Shown here in pieces: positions 26,632 to 36,324 of a DNA stretch of 38,475 nucleotides; within the stretch, counting starts at the first letter, position 1, and every line of letters starts with the position of its first letter. Location: contig NZ_QPJM01000027.1 of NCBI RefSeq assembly GCF_003337575.1, positions 1 to 38,475 on the forward strand, written 5' to 3'. The notes under the pieces are model-generated. The model was not told the origin of the DNA. It saw only the letters and a list, made by a program, of their open reading frames with translations, and searched no databases. A program made the position numbers and the translations under genes. This DNA is from Phyllobacterium bourgognense (lineage in GTDB: Bacteria > Pseudomonadota > Alphaproteobacteria > Rhizobiales > Rhizobiaceae).

Positions 26632-27957
26632 TTAGCCTGCCAGCGCCAGTGCGTCCTCGTCGGCGAAGTCGCCATTGAGTGCTTGCGAGAGCTTGTTGGT
26701 GTCGAGCTCGCCCTCCCAGCGGGCGACGACGATTGTCGCCACCGCATTGCCGACGAGATTGGTAAGCGCGCGGCATTCGGACATGAAACGATCGATGCCG
26801 AGGATCAGCGCCATACCCGCGACTGGAACTGCGGGAACGACCGACAGGGTTGCAGCGAGTGTGATGAAGCCAGCACCGGTGATGCCCGCAGCGCCCTTGG
26901 AACTCAGCATGGCGACAAGCAGCAGCAATACCTGATCCGTGAGTGTCAGATGCGTATTCGTCGCCTGTGCGATGAACAGTGCAGCCAGGGTCATGTAGAT
27001 GTTGGTACCGTCGAGATTGAACGAATAGCCGGTTGGAATGACGAGCCCGACCACGGACTTCTTGCAGCCTGCCTTTTCCATCTTGGCCATCAATGTCGGC
27101 AGGGCAGCTTCGGATGAACTTGTTCCAAGGACCAGCAGCAGTTCTTCCTTGATGTAGCGGATCAGCGCCAGGATGGAAAAGCCATTGTACCAGGCGACGG
27201 CGCCAAGAATGACGAGTACGAACAGCAGCGACGTCAGATAGAATGTACCGATCAGGAAGATGAGATTGGCAACCGATCCGATGCCGTATTTGCCGATGGT
27301 GAAAGCCATGGCGCCGAAGGCACCGATCGGTGCGGCTTTCATAAGGATCGCGACGAGCTTGAAAACCGGCGCTGAAAGCACCTGCAGGAAATTCGTAACC
27401 GGTTCCGCCTTCTCGCCGACCATGGCGAGTGAAAGGCCGAACAGTACCGAGAAGAAAAGTACCTGCAGGATATCGCCCGAAGCAAAGGCGCCAACGATCG
27501 TTGTCGGGATGATGTTCGTCAGGAAGCCGACGATGCTCTGCTCATGCGCCTGTTGTGTATAGGTCGCTACAGCGGCGGGATCGAGCGATGCAGGATCGAT
27601 ATTCATGCCGGCGCCCGGCTGGACGACATTGGCGACGATGAGACCGACGATCAAGGCAAGCGTCGAGAACGTCAGGAAATAAAGCATCGCCTTGCCGGCA
27701 ACGCGGCCGACTTTTTTCAGATCACTCATGCCGGCGATGCCGGTGGTGACCGTCAGGAAAATGACCGGGGCAATGATCATCTTCACCAGTTTGATAAAAG
27801 CATCGCCGAGCGGCTTCATGCTGGTGCCGATGTCGGGATAGTAGTGGCCGAGCAGAATGCCGATGGTGATGGCAACAATCACCTGGAAATAAAGATGGGC
27901 GTAAATCGGCGTTTTGCCGCGTGGCTGCGGTGCTGCGGTTATCGTCACAGGACTCAT
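26632..27957 (-). CDS. dctA: C4-dicarboxylate:cation symporter
   Basis: Imports succinate, fumarate and malate across the inner membrane with protons or sodium. The 441-residue protein belongs to the DAACS (glutamate/dicarboxylate) family. It has a first helix [20 protein letters not shown], the serine-rich hairpin [14 protein letters not shown] and the substrate motif [16 protein letters not shown]. The long upstream open frame is ignored because the ATG at 27957 follows GGAGG and matches the family's N-terminus. In rhizobia this gene is essential for using dicarboxylates in nodules. It is read from a sigma54 promoter and diverges from dctBD. Confidence 0.96.
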   Translation of the reverse strand: MSPVTITAAPQPRGKTPIYAHLYFQVIVAITIGILLGHYYPDIGTSMKPLGDAFIKLVKMIIAPVIFLTVTTGIAGMSDLKKVGRVAGKAMLYFLTFSTLALIVGLIVANVVQPGAGMNIDPASLDPAAVATYTQQAHEQSIVGFLTNIIPTTIVGAFASGDILQVLFFSVLFGLSLAMVGEKAEPVTNFLQVLSAPVFKLVAILMKAAPIGAFGAMAFTIGKYGIGSVANLIFLIGTFYLTSLLFVLVILGAVAWYNGFSILALIRYIKEELLLVLGTSSSEAALPTLMAKMEKAGCKKSVVGLVIPTGYSFNLDGTNIYMTLAALFIAQATNTHLTLTDQVLLLLVAMLSSKGAAGITGAGFITLAATLSVVPAVPVAGMALILGIDRFMSECRALTNLVGNAVATIVVARWEGELDTNKLSQALNGDFADEDALALAG

Positions 27958-28055
27958 AACTTCCTCCATGGTGCGAGCCGCGTCTGGCGCAATAAGCCTG
28001 CCAGCCTCCCGGGCTCTCGTTACAGGGCGGATAGACCGTCCCTCGCGAGAAGCAT

Positions 28056-28071
28056 TGCAAGCACCGTGCCA
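28056..28071 (-). promoter_or_regulatory. Sigma54 (RpoN) promoter of dctA
   Basis: On the minus strand the sequence reads TGGCAC, five bases, TTGCA, an exact match to the -24/-12 consensus with GG and GC correctly spaced. It lies about 100 bp before the dctA ATG. Confidence 0.9.
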
Positions 28072-28143
28072 ATTTGTGATATAAGTATAAGTAATTGAAA
28101 ACAAACAATATAAAATCTACGGCCGGATTCTTGATCACTGGAG

Positions 28144-28194
28144 TTGTGCGGTTATTCGCACGTACCTCTTGAGATTTGTGCGAATACCTGCACA
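28144..28194. promoter_or_regulatory. Two tandem DctD-type upstream activator sites
   Basis: Site 1 has GTGCG (28146-28150) and CGCAC (28157-28161). Site 2 has TGTGC (28177-28181) and GCACA (28190-28194). Both begin TTGTGCG. Their centres are 32 bp apart, about three helical turns, and lie roughly 90 and 120 bp upstream of the sigma54 promoter, as expected for an enhancer-binding protein acting by looping. Confidence 0.75.
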
Positions 28195-28202
28195 CTAACT
28201 TA

Positions 28203-30059
28203 ATGGAAAATCGGCTGGTGATGCGCTCGGAAAGCATTCTGCACGCGGGAATGACACGCCCGCTCGTGAAGATTGTTTATGGCCTCCTTGCTGCAGTTCT
28301 TGTTGCAGGCGCACTTTTTGTCGCCAATGATTATGGCCGCAAACGCGCCTATGAATCGCTGCACGTCCGGGCACAGAGCGCGGCCGAACTCAACGCTGTC
28401 CTGCTGCGGACGGTGCTTGAGAAACAGCGGTCGCTGCCGTTCGTCCTCTCGCAGGACCGCGATGTGATCAGCGCGTTGACGACGCGCAGCGACAGCCTGT
28501 TGCAACTGGTGAACCGCAAGCTTGAAAGCCTGATCAGCGGTACCCGCTCGTCGGTGATTTATCTTCTCAACGCTGATGGCCTGGCACTGGCTTCCAGCAA
28601 TTGGCGCGAACCGACGAGCTTCGTCGGTACCAACTACAGCTTTCGACCTTACTATACCGGCGCTATCGCTGCCGGCAGCGCCGAACACTATGCTTTCGGT
28701 ACCGTCAGTAAACGTCCGGGTCTTTATATTTCAAGACGCATCGATGGACCATCGGGAACGCTCGGCGTTATCGTCGTCAAGGTCGAATTCGATGAGCTTG
28801 AGGCCGATTGGCGCCGTAACAGCGATCCGTCCCTGGTTGTTGATCAGCGCGGTATTGTGCTGATCACAAGCCTGCCCGGATGGCGGTTCATGACCGAGGG
28901 GCCAATCGTGCCGGACCAGATGGGGCCGATCCGCGAGAGTCTGCAATTCGGTGATGCGCCCCTCGCGCCGCTCGACATCACGCCTGCCTTGCCGCAGGGC
29001 CAGCCTGATATTGTTCGTGCACGCTTGCCAGGCGCGGCGAAGGCGGACGAATTCGTCCGCGTACAGACGGCGGTTCCCACCACGAGCTGGAACCTGCAAC
29101 TCCTGACCCCCGCAGCGTCCGCCGTGGCCGAGGCAACGCGGACAGCACAGTTGCTGGCGCTGATCGTTCTTGCCCCCTTACTCGGGTTGACCGTTTTTTT
29201 CCTGCGCCGCCGCGGATTGGCACTGCGGCGTGCCCGCGAGCAGGAGGCGGCACGGCTCGAACTCGAGCGGCGCGTCACCGAGCGCACGGCAGATCTCAGT
29301 ACTGCTCACGCAGAACTCGTAATGCAGGTCGAGGAGCGCCAGAAGACCGAGGCAAAGTTACAGATTGTTCAACAGGACTTGGTGCAAGCCAACCGTCTTG
29401 CCATTCTCGGACAAGTCACCGCTGGCGTCGCCCATGAGATCAACCAGCCTGTGGCGGCCATTCGCTCCTATGCGGACAATGCCAAGACTTTTCTTGGCCG
29501 AAACCAGATCGATTCTGCCAAGGACAATCTGAAAGCGATTGCAGGACTGACGGAGCGCATTGGTGGGATCACCGATGAACTGCGTACCTTCGCGCGCAAG
29601 GGAACGGGCGACGCGGGACCCATCAGCGTTAGCGATGTGATCGAGGGTGCGTTGCTGCTGCTGGGCACCCGGTTCCGGCAGAGAGCCGGTCAGATCATCA
29701 CACAGACACCACCGCCGGATATCAAGGTGCACGGCAATCGTATGCGTCTCGAACAGGTGCTGATCAATCTCATGCAGAATGCAGTGGAGGCAACGGAAGG
29801 CGGTCCGGCCAGCAAGATCAGCGTGGAAACCCGGGTGACCGACGGCGAGGTCCAGCTGATCGTTTCCGACAATGGACCAGGTATTCCTGAAGCAATCATG
29901 CAAGCGCTGTTCACACCTTTCAATACGTCCAAGGATCGTGGCCTCGGGCTCGGTCTGGTCATCTGCCACGACATCGTCGCGGATTATGGCGGGCGCATCG
30001 ACGTCAAAAGTAGCAGCGCGGGAACAGAGTTTACCGTTCATCTTCCAAGGGTCGCCTGA
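28203..30059 (+). CDS. dctB: C4-dicarboxylate sensor histidine kinase
   Basis: Membrane kinase that senses dicarboxylates in the periplasm and phosphorylates DctD. From ATG 28203 it has 618 residues. It contains a first membrane helix ([18 protein letters not shown]), a periplasmic double-PAS/dCache-type region of about 270 residues with SYYFRPY-like [13 protein letters not shown] and GLYISRRI, and a second helix ([18 protein letters not shown]). A coiled-coil linker ([14 protein letters not shown]) follows, then H-box VAHEINQP with H near 411, N-box [11 protein letters not shown], and G-boxes DNGPGIPE and GLGLGL. The start is not certain: ATG 28203 begins nine bases after the activator sites and lacks a good ribosome site; ATG 28221 and 28251 are alternatives. 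dctD follows two bases after the stop. Confidence 0.95.
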   Translation: MENRLVMRSESILHAGMTRPLVKIVYGLLAAVLVAGALFVANDYGRKRAYESLHVRAQSAAELNAVLLRTVLEKQRSLPFVLSQDRDVISALTTRSDSLLQLVNRKLESLISGTRSSVIYLLNADGLALASSNWREPTSFVGTNYSFRPYYTGAIAAGSAEHYAFGTVSKRPGLYISRRIDGPSGTLGVIVVKVEFDELEADWRRNSDPSLVVDQRGIVLITSLPGWRFMTEGPIVPDQMGPIRESLQFGDAPLAPLDITPALPQGQPDIVRARLPGAAKADEFVRVQTAVPTTSWNLQLLTPAASAVAEATRTAQLLALIVLAPLLGLTVFFLRRRGLALRRAREQEAARLELERRVTERTADLSTAHAELVMQVEERQKTEAKLQIVQQDLVQANRLAILGQVTAGVAHEINQPVAAIRSYADNAKTFLGRNQIDSAKDNLKAIAGLTERIGGITDELRTFARKGTGDAGPISVSDVIEGALLLLGTRFRQRAGQIITQTPPPDIKVHGNRMRLEQVLINLMQNAVEATEGGPASKISVETRVTDGEVQLIVSDNGPGIPEAIMQALFTPFNTSKDRGLGLGLVICHDIVADYGGRIDVKSSSAGTEFTVHLPRVA

Positions 30060-30061
30060 TT

Positions 30062-31417
30062 ATGGATTTTCAACCCAGTGTCGCTTTCGTCGACGATGAC
30101 GATGATCTGCGCAATGCCAATCGCCAGACCCTGGAGCTTGCAGGGTTTACGGTGGTGCCTTTTGCGGATGCAATGAGCGCCTTGCGCTCTTTGACACCGG
30201 ATTTTGCCGGCGTTGTCGTCACTGACGTGCGCATGCCGAATATCGACGGTCTGGAATTGTTTCGCCGCCTGCACGCCTTGGATGCCGATCTGCCCGTCAT
30301 CCTCATCACCGGCCACGGCGACATCGACATGGCGGTCGAGGCGATACAGGAAGGCGCCTATGATTTCATTGCCAAGCCCTATCCAGCTGATCGCCTCGTC
30401 CAGAGCATTTTGCGAGCGACTGAGAAGAGGCGGCTGGTCATGGAAAACCGCCAGCTGCGCCTCGCGCTTGAGACTTCCGACGACAACCTGCCGCTCATTG
30501 GCCAGACCCCTGTCATGCAGAACCTTCGCAAGACATTGCGCCACGTGGCCAATGCAGATGTCGACGTGCTGATTGCCGGCGAAACCGGTACCGGCAAGGA
30601 AGTGGCGGCAAGCCTCTTGCATGAATGGAGCCGCCGCAAACAGGGCAATTTCGTCGCGCTCAATTGCGGTGCACTGCCGGAGACCGTGATCGAAAGCGAG
30701 CTGTTCGGTCATGAGGCTGGTGCATTTACCGGCGCACAGAAAAAGCGCATAGGCCGCATCGAGCATGCCAGTGGCGGCACGTTGTTTCTCGACGAGATCG
30801 AAAGCATGCCGCTATCGACGCAGGTCAAATTGCTGCGCGTGCTTGAAACCCGCGAGATCACGCCGCTCGGCACCAATGAACATCGTCCCGTCGATCTGCG
30901 TGTCGTTGCAGCGGCAAAGGTAGATCTCGGCAGCCCTGAACAGCGCGCGAACTTCCGCGAAGACCTATTTTATCGCTTGAACGTCGTCACGATTTCGATC
31001 CCGCCTCTGCGCGAGCGCCGGGAGGATATTCCGCTCCTGTTCACGCATTTCCTGCACCGAGCGGCGGCACGCTTCAAGAGCGAGCCGCCAGAGATGACCG
31101 GGGCGTTGCGATCGCGCCTGATGGAACTTGACTGGCCAGGCAATGTTCGCGAGCTTTCGCATTTTGCCGAACGAGTTGCACTCGGACTGGACGAGCTGGA
31201 AGGCGAGCGGCTCAGTCAGACGACCAACATCATAAACCTGCCCGAGGCGATGGAGCAGCACGAGGCAAAGCTGATCCGTGATGCGCTGAGCGCAAACCAT
31301 GGCGATGTGCGTTCGACCATTGAGACCCTCGGGATTCCGCGCAAGACCTTCTACGACAAGTTGCAGCGGCACGGGATCGATCGTGCCGACTATGCGAAAC
31401 AGAAGACCGGGAACTAG
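30062..31417 (+). CDS. dctD: C4-dicarboxylate sigma54-dependent response regulator
   Basis: Activates sigma54 transcription of dctA when phosphorylated by DctB. The 451-residue protein has three domains. The receiver carries acidic DDDDD at 11-15, phospho-acceptor D55 in [10 protein letters not shown] and K in FIAKPY. The AAA+ domain carries Walker A GETGTGKE near 171, the sigma54-contacting GAFTGA near 220, Walker [11 protein letters not shown] and the arginine finger region [17 protein letters not shown] [12 protein letters not shown]. The C-terminal Fis-type helix-turn-helix is [24 protein letters not shown]. All key residues are intact. Its stop codon overlaps that of the converging LacI-family gene. 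Confidence 0.96.
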   Translation: MDFQPSVAFVDDDDDLRNANRQTLELAGFTVVPFADAMSALRSLTPDFAGVVVTDVRMPNIDGLELFRRLHALDADLPVILITGHGDIDMAVEAIQEGAYDFIAKPYPADRLVQSILRATEKRRLVMENRQLRLALETSDDNLPLIGQTPVMQNLRKTLRHVANADVDVLIAGETGTGKEVAASLLHEWSRRKQGNFVALNCGALPETVIESELFGHEAGAFTGAQKKRIGRIEHASGGTLFLDEIESMPLSTQVKLLRVLETREITPLGTNEHRPVDLRVVAAAKVDLGSPEQRANFREDLFYRLNVVTISIPPLRERREDIPLLFTHFLHRAAARFKSEPPEMTGALRSRLMELDWPGNVRELSHFAERVALGLDELEGERLSQTTNIINLPEAMEQHEAKLIRDALSANHGDVRSTIETLGIPRKTFYDKLQRHGIDRADYAKQKTGN

Positions 31418-32544
31418 CCGAAGTACGCCAGCTTTGCGGTGCACTCTGCCACCGATAATCGCTCCACCAGCGGGCATTCGAGCTTGGTGACCGGATAGCG
31501 CTCGCCCGATGACTGCGCAAAGCTGTCCAGCTGCTCGATTGCCCAGCGTCCCATTGCCCGGTGCGGCAGGACCGAGGTCGTCAATTGCGGATGGAGATGG
31601 CGCGAGATTTCTTCGTCGTCATAACCGATTACGGAGATATCTTCGGGGATACGCATCCCCGCCTCCTTCAGCGCTTCGTAACAGCCAATCGCGGTACGGT
31701 CATTCTGACAGAAAATGGCAGTGGGGCGGTCATCCAGCGTCAGCAGTTCTTTCGTTGCCGCATAGCCCGCGCTCGCCGACCAGTCACCCTCGATCACCAG
31801 CTCCGGATCGAAAGGGATATCGGCTGTCGCCAAAGCGCGCCGATAACCCTTGAGCCGGTCCTTCGCGGCCTCCATCCATGGTTCGCCGGTAATAGTGCCG
31901 ATGCGCCGATGGCCATGCTGGATCAGATGACGGGTCGAATGTTGACCACCCGCGATCTCGCTTGGCACGACGGCAGGAAAAGCATGGTCTGTCGTGTAGC
32001 AGTTGATGAGAACGACCGGAATGTCGAGTTCGTAAATCGCTGCCGGCAAGACCACCTCGCGTGTGAAGATGGCCATATAGATCAATGCCGAGATTCCCTG
32101 TTCGCCCAGCGCGCGGATCGTACGGGGCTCCATCTCGGGGTCGTTGAGTGTCTGGGCAACCAGGATGATATTACCGGCATTCCACGACGCCTGGCGCGCA
32201 CCTTCGATAGCGACGACCGCTTCCGGACTGGTCGCAAGCTGATCGACGACAAAGCCGATCTTGCTGTCGACCGCCGGCGTCGGGGTATCCGCGATATCGA
32301 GATGGGCGAAGCTCGGTGCGGCATAGCCGAGCGAGCGCGCCGCCTCTATCACCCGTTCGCGTGTTTCGGCGGCAAGCTTGATGCCCGGTGTCCTGTTGAG
32401 CACGAAGGAGACAGTAGCCTGAGAGCACCCCGCAACACGGGCGATATCGGTCATTGTCACACGCTTGCTGACGCGTTTGCGCCGCACTGCCAAGCGCGTG
32501 GTCTTAACTTTGCCAGTGGTCGAATTATCCACCGTATCACCCAT
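31414..32544 (-). CDS. LacI family transcriptional regulator
   Basis: A 376-residue DNA-binding repressor. The N-terminus has a basic 27-residue leader, then the LacI helix-turn-helix [29 protein letters not shown] and hinge [14 protein letters not shown]. The rest is a periplasmic-binding-protein-like sensor with [39 protein letters not shown] and [22 protein letters not shown]. It diverges from the sugar ABC operon and most likely controls it in response to the imported sugar. The position argues for local control; the effector is unknown. It converges on dctD with a four-base overlap of stop codons (CTAG), leaving no room for a terminator between them. Confidence 0.93.
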   Translation of the reverse strand: MGDTVDNSTTGKVKTTRLAVRRKRVSKRVTMTDIARVAGCSQATVSFVLNRTPGIKLAAETRERVIEAARSLGYAAPSFAHLDIADTPTPAVDSKIGFVVDQLATSPEAVVAIEGARQASWNAGNIILVAQTLNDPEMEPRTIRALGEQGISALIYMAIFTREVVLPAAIYELDIPVVLINCYTTDHAFPAVVPSEIAGGQHSTRHLIQHGHRRIGTITGEPWMEAAKDRLKGYRRALATADIPFDPELVIEGDWSASAGYAATKELLTLDDRPTAIFCQNDRTAIGCYEALKEAGMRIPEDISVIGYDDEEISRHLHPQLTTSVLPHRAMGRWAIEQLDSFAQSSGERYPVTKLECPLVERLSVAECTAKLAYFG

Positions 32545-32621
32545 CCGAAACGATGCTTCCGGCGGCCCGAAGACCGGCCGGAATCGATGAAGTTACGGGG
32601 AATATTACGAACAGTTTGCCC

Positions 32622-32662
32622 GACTAATCAACATAAATAATTATTGACTAATTTTTATAAGC
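32622..32662. promoter_or_regulatory. Candidate control region of the sugar ABC operon
   Basis: An AT-rich segment in the 174-bp space between the LacI-family gene and the binding-protein gene. It holds a 10-bp palindrome AATAATTATT (32636-32645) flanked by two direct copies of GACTAAT (32622-32628 and 32646-32652). TATAAG at 32656-32661 could be a -10 box. It is the most likely operator region but has no proof. Confidence 0.4.
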
Positions 32663-32718
32663 AGCGATGATCACCGCAGTGGGATCGCCACGCGCTAATT
32701 TCTGGGAGGAAATTTTCA

Positions 32719-33699
32719 ATGAATATCACCCGTCGGACTCTGCTGTTTACTTCAGCCGTTGGGCTGGCCGCCTCCATGGTCGCTGGCAGTGCATTGGCTG
32801 ATGCGCCGCCGCTCAAGAAGAAAGACACTTACAAGGTCGGCTTTGCCCAGACCGAAAGCAACAATCCATGGCGCCTGGCCCAGACTGCAAGCATGCAGGA
32901 AGAAGCCAAGAAGCGCGGATGGCAACTGGTTTATACGGATGCCGCCAGCTCCGCCGCCAAGCAGGTCGCCGACGTCAATTCGATGATCGCCCAGGGCGTT
33001 GACCTGATTTTCCTTGCACCACGTGAGGAAAAGCCACTGATCCCTGCGATCAAGGCTGCCAAGAACGCCGGCATCCCGGTTATCCTGCTCGATCGTAATG
33101 TCGACGCTTCGCTGGCAAAGCCTGGCGAGGATTATGTAACGTTCATTGGCTCTAATTTCATCGAGGAAGGCCAGCGCGTTGCCGATTGGCTGGTCAAGAA
33201 CGCCAATGGCAAGACAACGATCATCGAGCTTGAGGGAACGACCGGTTCCTCGCCGGCCAACGATCGCAAGAAGGGCTTCGACGAGGTCATTGCCAAGAAT
33301 CCGGACTTCAAGATTGTCGCCTCGCAGACCGGCGATTTCGCCCGCGACAAGGGACGCCAGGTTGCCGAAACGCTGTTGCAGGCGCACCCCGACGCCAACG
33401 TCGTCTATGCTCACAATGACGAGATGGCGATGGGTGCAATTTCCGCAATCGAGGCCGCTGGCAAGGTGCCGGGCAAGGATATTCTCGTCCTGTCGATCGA
33501 CGGCGGTAAAGAAGCCGTACAGGCGGTGGTCGATGGCAAGATTGCAGCTGTTGTCGAATGCAATCCACGTTTTGGACCCAAGGCATTCGACACGGCTGTC
33601 GCCTATGCGGCTGGCGAGAAGATTCCGGACAAGATCATCAATCCCGATCAGTTCTACGATGCCAGCAATGCGAAGGACCTGCTGAGCACCGCCTATTGA
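32719..33699 (+). CDS. ytfQ: Sugar ABC transporter substrate-binding protein (YtfQ-like)
   Basis: A periplasmic sugar-binding protein of 326 residues, closest in style to YtfQ, which binds galactofuranose and related hexoses. The leader NITRRTLLFTSAVGLAASMVAGSALA contains a twin-arginine pair in a Tat-like context, unusual for this family. Mature motifs are VGFAQTESNNPWRLAQT, DLIFLAPREEKPLIPAIKAAK, VILLDRNV and YAHNDEMAMGAISAIEAAG. Ribosome site GGGAGGA precedes the ATG. It is the first gene of the operon and is followed by a terminator-like hairpin. The real sugar could also be galactose or arabinose. Confidence 0.88.
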   Translation: MNITRRTLLFTSAVGLAASMVAGSALADAPPLKKKDTYKVGFAQTESNNPWRLAQTASMQEEAKKRGWQLVYTDAASSAAKQVADVNSMIAQGVDLIFLAPREEKPLIPAIKAAKNAGIPVILLDRNVDASLAKPGEDYVTFIGSNFIEEGQRVADWLVKNANGKTTIIELEGTTGSSPANDRKKGFDEVIAKNPDFKIVASQTGDFARDKGRQVAETLLQAHPDANVVYAHNDEMAMGAISAIEAAGKVPGKDILVLSIDGGKEAVQAVVDGKIAAVVECNPRFGPKAFDTAVAYAAGEKIPDKIINPDQFYDASNAKDLLSTAY

Positions 33700-33711
33700 T
33701 TTTGTGGCTCT

Positions 33712-33743
33712 GCCAGCGCTCTTATAGGGCGCTGGCTTTTTTT
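33712..33743 (+). terminator. Hairpin terminator after the sugar-binding-protein gene
   Basis: An 11-bp stem with one G-T pair (33712-33722 with 33726-33736, loop TAT) is followed by seven T (33737-33743). It lies between the binding-protein and ATPase genes, in the same place as the hairpin after rhaS, and is probably a partial terminator. Confidence 0.75.
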
Positions 33744-33793
33744 CGGCATTTGCTATGCCGGAGCCCTTCGATGCGTTCAGAATTGGCTTTGCA

Positions 33794-35332
33794 ATGAACA
33801 CCGATAGTCTTTTATCGATGACCGGAATTGACAAACGCTTTGCCGGTATCCCCGCTCTGTCCGGCGCTTCCTTTGCTGTCGGCCGCGGCGAAGTTCATGC
33901 GCTGATCGGCCAGAACGGTGCGGGCAAATCGACCCTGATCAAGGTACTGACCGGCTATTACAAGCGCGATGCCGGTGAAGTTGTGTTCGATGGCAAGCCA
34001 TTCGAGGTCTCCTCGCCGCAACAGGCGCAGGCGAGCGGCATCAGCACCATCTACCAGGAAATCAACCTCGTCCCCTATCGCTCCATCACCGAGAATATAT
34101 GTCTTGGCCGCGAAGCGCGCCGCTACGGCCTGCTCGACTGGAAGCGCATGCACCAGGAAGCTGAAGCGCTGCTGCGGCGGTTCAATGTGCGCGCCGATGT
34201 GCGTCGCCCGTTGCTGGAATTCAATACCGCCACGCAGCAGATGGTGGCGATTGCGCGTGCCATCGGTTTTTCGGCAAAGCTCGTTATCATGGATGAACCC
34301 ACCTCCTCGCTCGATGAGCGTGAAGTCGCTGTGTTGTTCAATGTCATCCGGCAACTGAAGCAGGAAGGCGTTTCGGTTGTTTTCGTCAGTCACAAACTGG
34401 ATGAGCTTTATGAGGTTTGCGACCGCGTCACCATCATGCGCGATGGCCGGACCGTAAAGACCGCGGCCATGAACGAGATCGACAAGATTGGTCTTGTCTC
34501 CGCAATGCTTGGGCGCGCCATCGAACGGGCCGAGGGCCACGCCACGGCATTCAGTGATCGTGACGAAAAGAAAATCGGCAAGGTGCTGCTGTCGGCCGAA
34601 AACCTCGCAATCAACCAGATCGTGCAGGACGTATCGTTCAGCGTGCGCAGCGGCGAGATCGCCGGGTTTGCCGGACTTCTCGGCGCGGGGCGTACGGAAA
34701 CGGCCCGGTTGGTCTTCGGCATCGACCGTCCGCGTGCGGGTACAATGACCTTCAACGGGCACAACTTCAATCCGCATAAGCCCTCCGATGCCATTGCTGC
34801 TGGCATGGGATTCTGTACCGAAGATCGAAAGAGCGAAGGCATAGTGCCCGACATGAGTGTTGCGGAAAACATGATGCTGGCGTTGATGCCGAAACTCAGC
34901 AAATCCGGTGTCATCGATGAGAAGGCGCAGCGCGACATCGTCGAGCGTTTCATCAGGCAACTCGGCATCAAATGCTCCGGACCGGACCAGAAGGTGCGCG
35001 AGCTTTCCGGTGGCAATCAGCAGAAGGTTCTCCTCGGCCGCTGGTTGGCCATGAACCCGCGTCTGCTCATTCTCGACGAGCCGACGCGCGGCATCGATAT
35101 CGGAGCCAAGGGCGAGATTCAGGCACTTATCAAGACGCTGGCCGATCAGGGGCTCGCGGTACTGATGATCTCTTCAGAACTCGAAGAGGTGATCGAGGGC
35201 GCCGACCGTGTATTCGTCTTGCGCGAAGGCATCAGCGTTGCCGAGTTCGATCGCGATGACGCAACCGAAGACGCGGTCATGTCAGCGATGGCCCACGGCA
35301 GCGCGCCGACTATCGCGGAGGCCGCAGCATGA
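33794..35332 (+). CDS. ytfR: Sugar ABC transporter ATP-binding protein (YtfR-like)
   Basis: Energy-coupling subunit of 512 residues with two fused ATPase domains. Domain 1 has GQNGAGKST, the degenerate signature NTATQQMVAIARAI and LVIMDEPTSSLDE. Domain 2 has the altered P-loop GLLGAGRTE, the intact LSGGNQQKV and LLILDEPTRGIDIG. The open frame starts 13 codons earlier at 33755, but ATG 33794 (MNTDSLLSMTGIDKRF) matches the family's usual N-terminus; neither has a strong ribosome site. Its stop overlaps the next start by four bases. Confidence 0.9.
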   Translation: MNTDSLLSMTGIDKRFAGIPALSGASFAVGRGEVHALIGQNGAGKSTLIKVLTGYYKRDAGEVVFDGKPFEVSSPQQAQASGISTIYQEINLVPYRSITENICLGREARRYGLLDWKRMHQEAEALLRRFNVRADVRRPLLEFNTATQQMVAIARAIGFSAKLVIMDEPTSSLDEREVAVLFNVIRQLKQEGVSVVFVSHKLDELYEVCDRVTIMRDGRTVKTAAMNEIDKIGLVSAMLGRAIERAEGHATAFSDRDEKKIGKVLLSAENLAINQIVQDVSFSVRSGEIAGFAGLLGAGRTETARLVFGIDRPRAGTMTFNGHNFNPHKPSDAIAAGMGFCTEDRKSEGIVPDMSVAENMMLALMPKLSKSGVIDEKAQRDIVERFIRQLGIKCSGPDQKVRELSGGNQQKVLLGRWLAMNPRLLILDEPTRGIDIGAKGEIQALIKTLADQGLAVLMISSELEEVIEGADRVFVLREGISVAEFDRDDATEDAVMSAMAHGSAPTIAEAAA

Positions 35333-36324
35333 CCGACACGGCGCGGCAACAGCGCATATCGCGACCGTTCGACCCATTCGATTTCATGGCGCGCTATGGC
35401 ACCTTGATTGCACTGGCTCTGCTCATCCTGTTCAATTTTGCATTCACCCGCAACTTCGCCACGATGCAGACGCTGAACGTCAATCTCACGCAGGTCTGCA
35501 CGATTGTCATCGTTGCCGTTGGCATGACGCTCGTCATCGCCACCGGCGGCATCGATCTTTCCGTTGGATCACTCATGGCGATCTCGGGTGCGCTTGCGCC
35601 CATGATCTTCCTTGGCAAAATTGTTCCGATCGACAATGTCGCTCTCGCCGTTGCCGCGGCCATGATCATCGCGGTTGGTGTTGCGGGCTTGTTTGGCCTG
35701 TTCAATGGCTGGCTCATCGCCAGGTTTCGCATCCAGCCCATCGTCGCCACGCTGGTGTTGTTCATTGCCGGTCGCGGCATTGCCCAGGTGCTGACCAACG
35801 GCAATCTCCAGACATTCCGCGTTCCGCAATTCCAGTGGATCGGTCTCGGCCGCCTCTTCGGCATTCCGGTGCAGGTCGTGCTTATGGTGCTCCTGGTGAT
35901 CGCTGCCGCATGGATGCTGAAGCGTACGGTTTTCGGCCGTCAGATCCTCGCCATTGGCGGCAACGAACGTGCGGCAGAGCTTTCCGGTATCGCGGTCTCC
36001 AGGGTGAAGCTCGTCGTTTATACGATCAGCGGCCTTTGTGCCGGGATAGCCGGTCTCGTCGTGATCGCCATCAACTCCTCCAGCGACGCCAATCTTGTCG
36101 GAATGGGCATGGAGCTCGATGCTATCGCGGCGGTTGCCGTTGGCGGCACGCTGTTGAGTGGCGGCAAGGCAACCATTATCGGCACCCTGCTCGGCGCCAT
36201 GACAATCCAGCTCGTCCGCTATACGCTGCTCGCCAATGGTGTTCCTGATGCTGCGGCCCTTGTGGTCAAGGCGGGCATCATCGTGCTCGCCGTATGGATA
36301 CAGCAACACGGCAGGCGCGCATGA
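35329..36324 (+). CDS. ytfT: Sugar ABC transporter permease (YtfT-like)
   Basis: Inner-membrane channel subunit of 331 residues. It has the ribose-type motifs LVIATGGIDLSVGSLMAISGALAP, RFRIQPIVATLVLFIAGRGIAQV, AIGGNERAAELSGIAV and AVAVGGTLLSGGKATIIGTLLGAM, and about eight hydrophobic segments. It overlaps ytfR by four bases and yjfF by four bases, which indicates coupled translation. Confidence 0.9.
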   Translation: MTDTARQQRISRPFDPFDFMARYGTLIALALLILFNFAFTRNFATMQTLNVNLTQVCTIVIVAVGMTLVIATGGIDLSVGSLMAISGALAPMIFLGKIVPIDNVALAVAAAMIIAVGVAGLFGLFNGWLIARFRIQPIVATLVLFIAGRGIAQVLTNGNLQTFRVPQFQWIGLGRLFGIPVQVVLMVLLVIAAAWMLKRTVFGRQILAIGGNERAAELSGIAVSRVKLVVYTISGLCAGIAGLVVIAINSSSDANLVGMGMELDAIAAVAVGGTLLSGGKATIIGTLLGAMTIQLVRYTLLANGVPDAAALVVKAGIIVLAVWIQQHGRRA

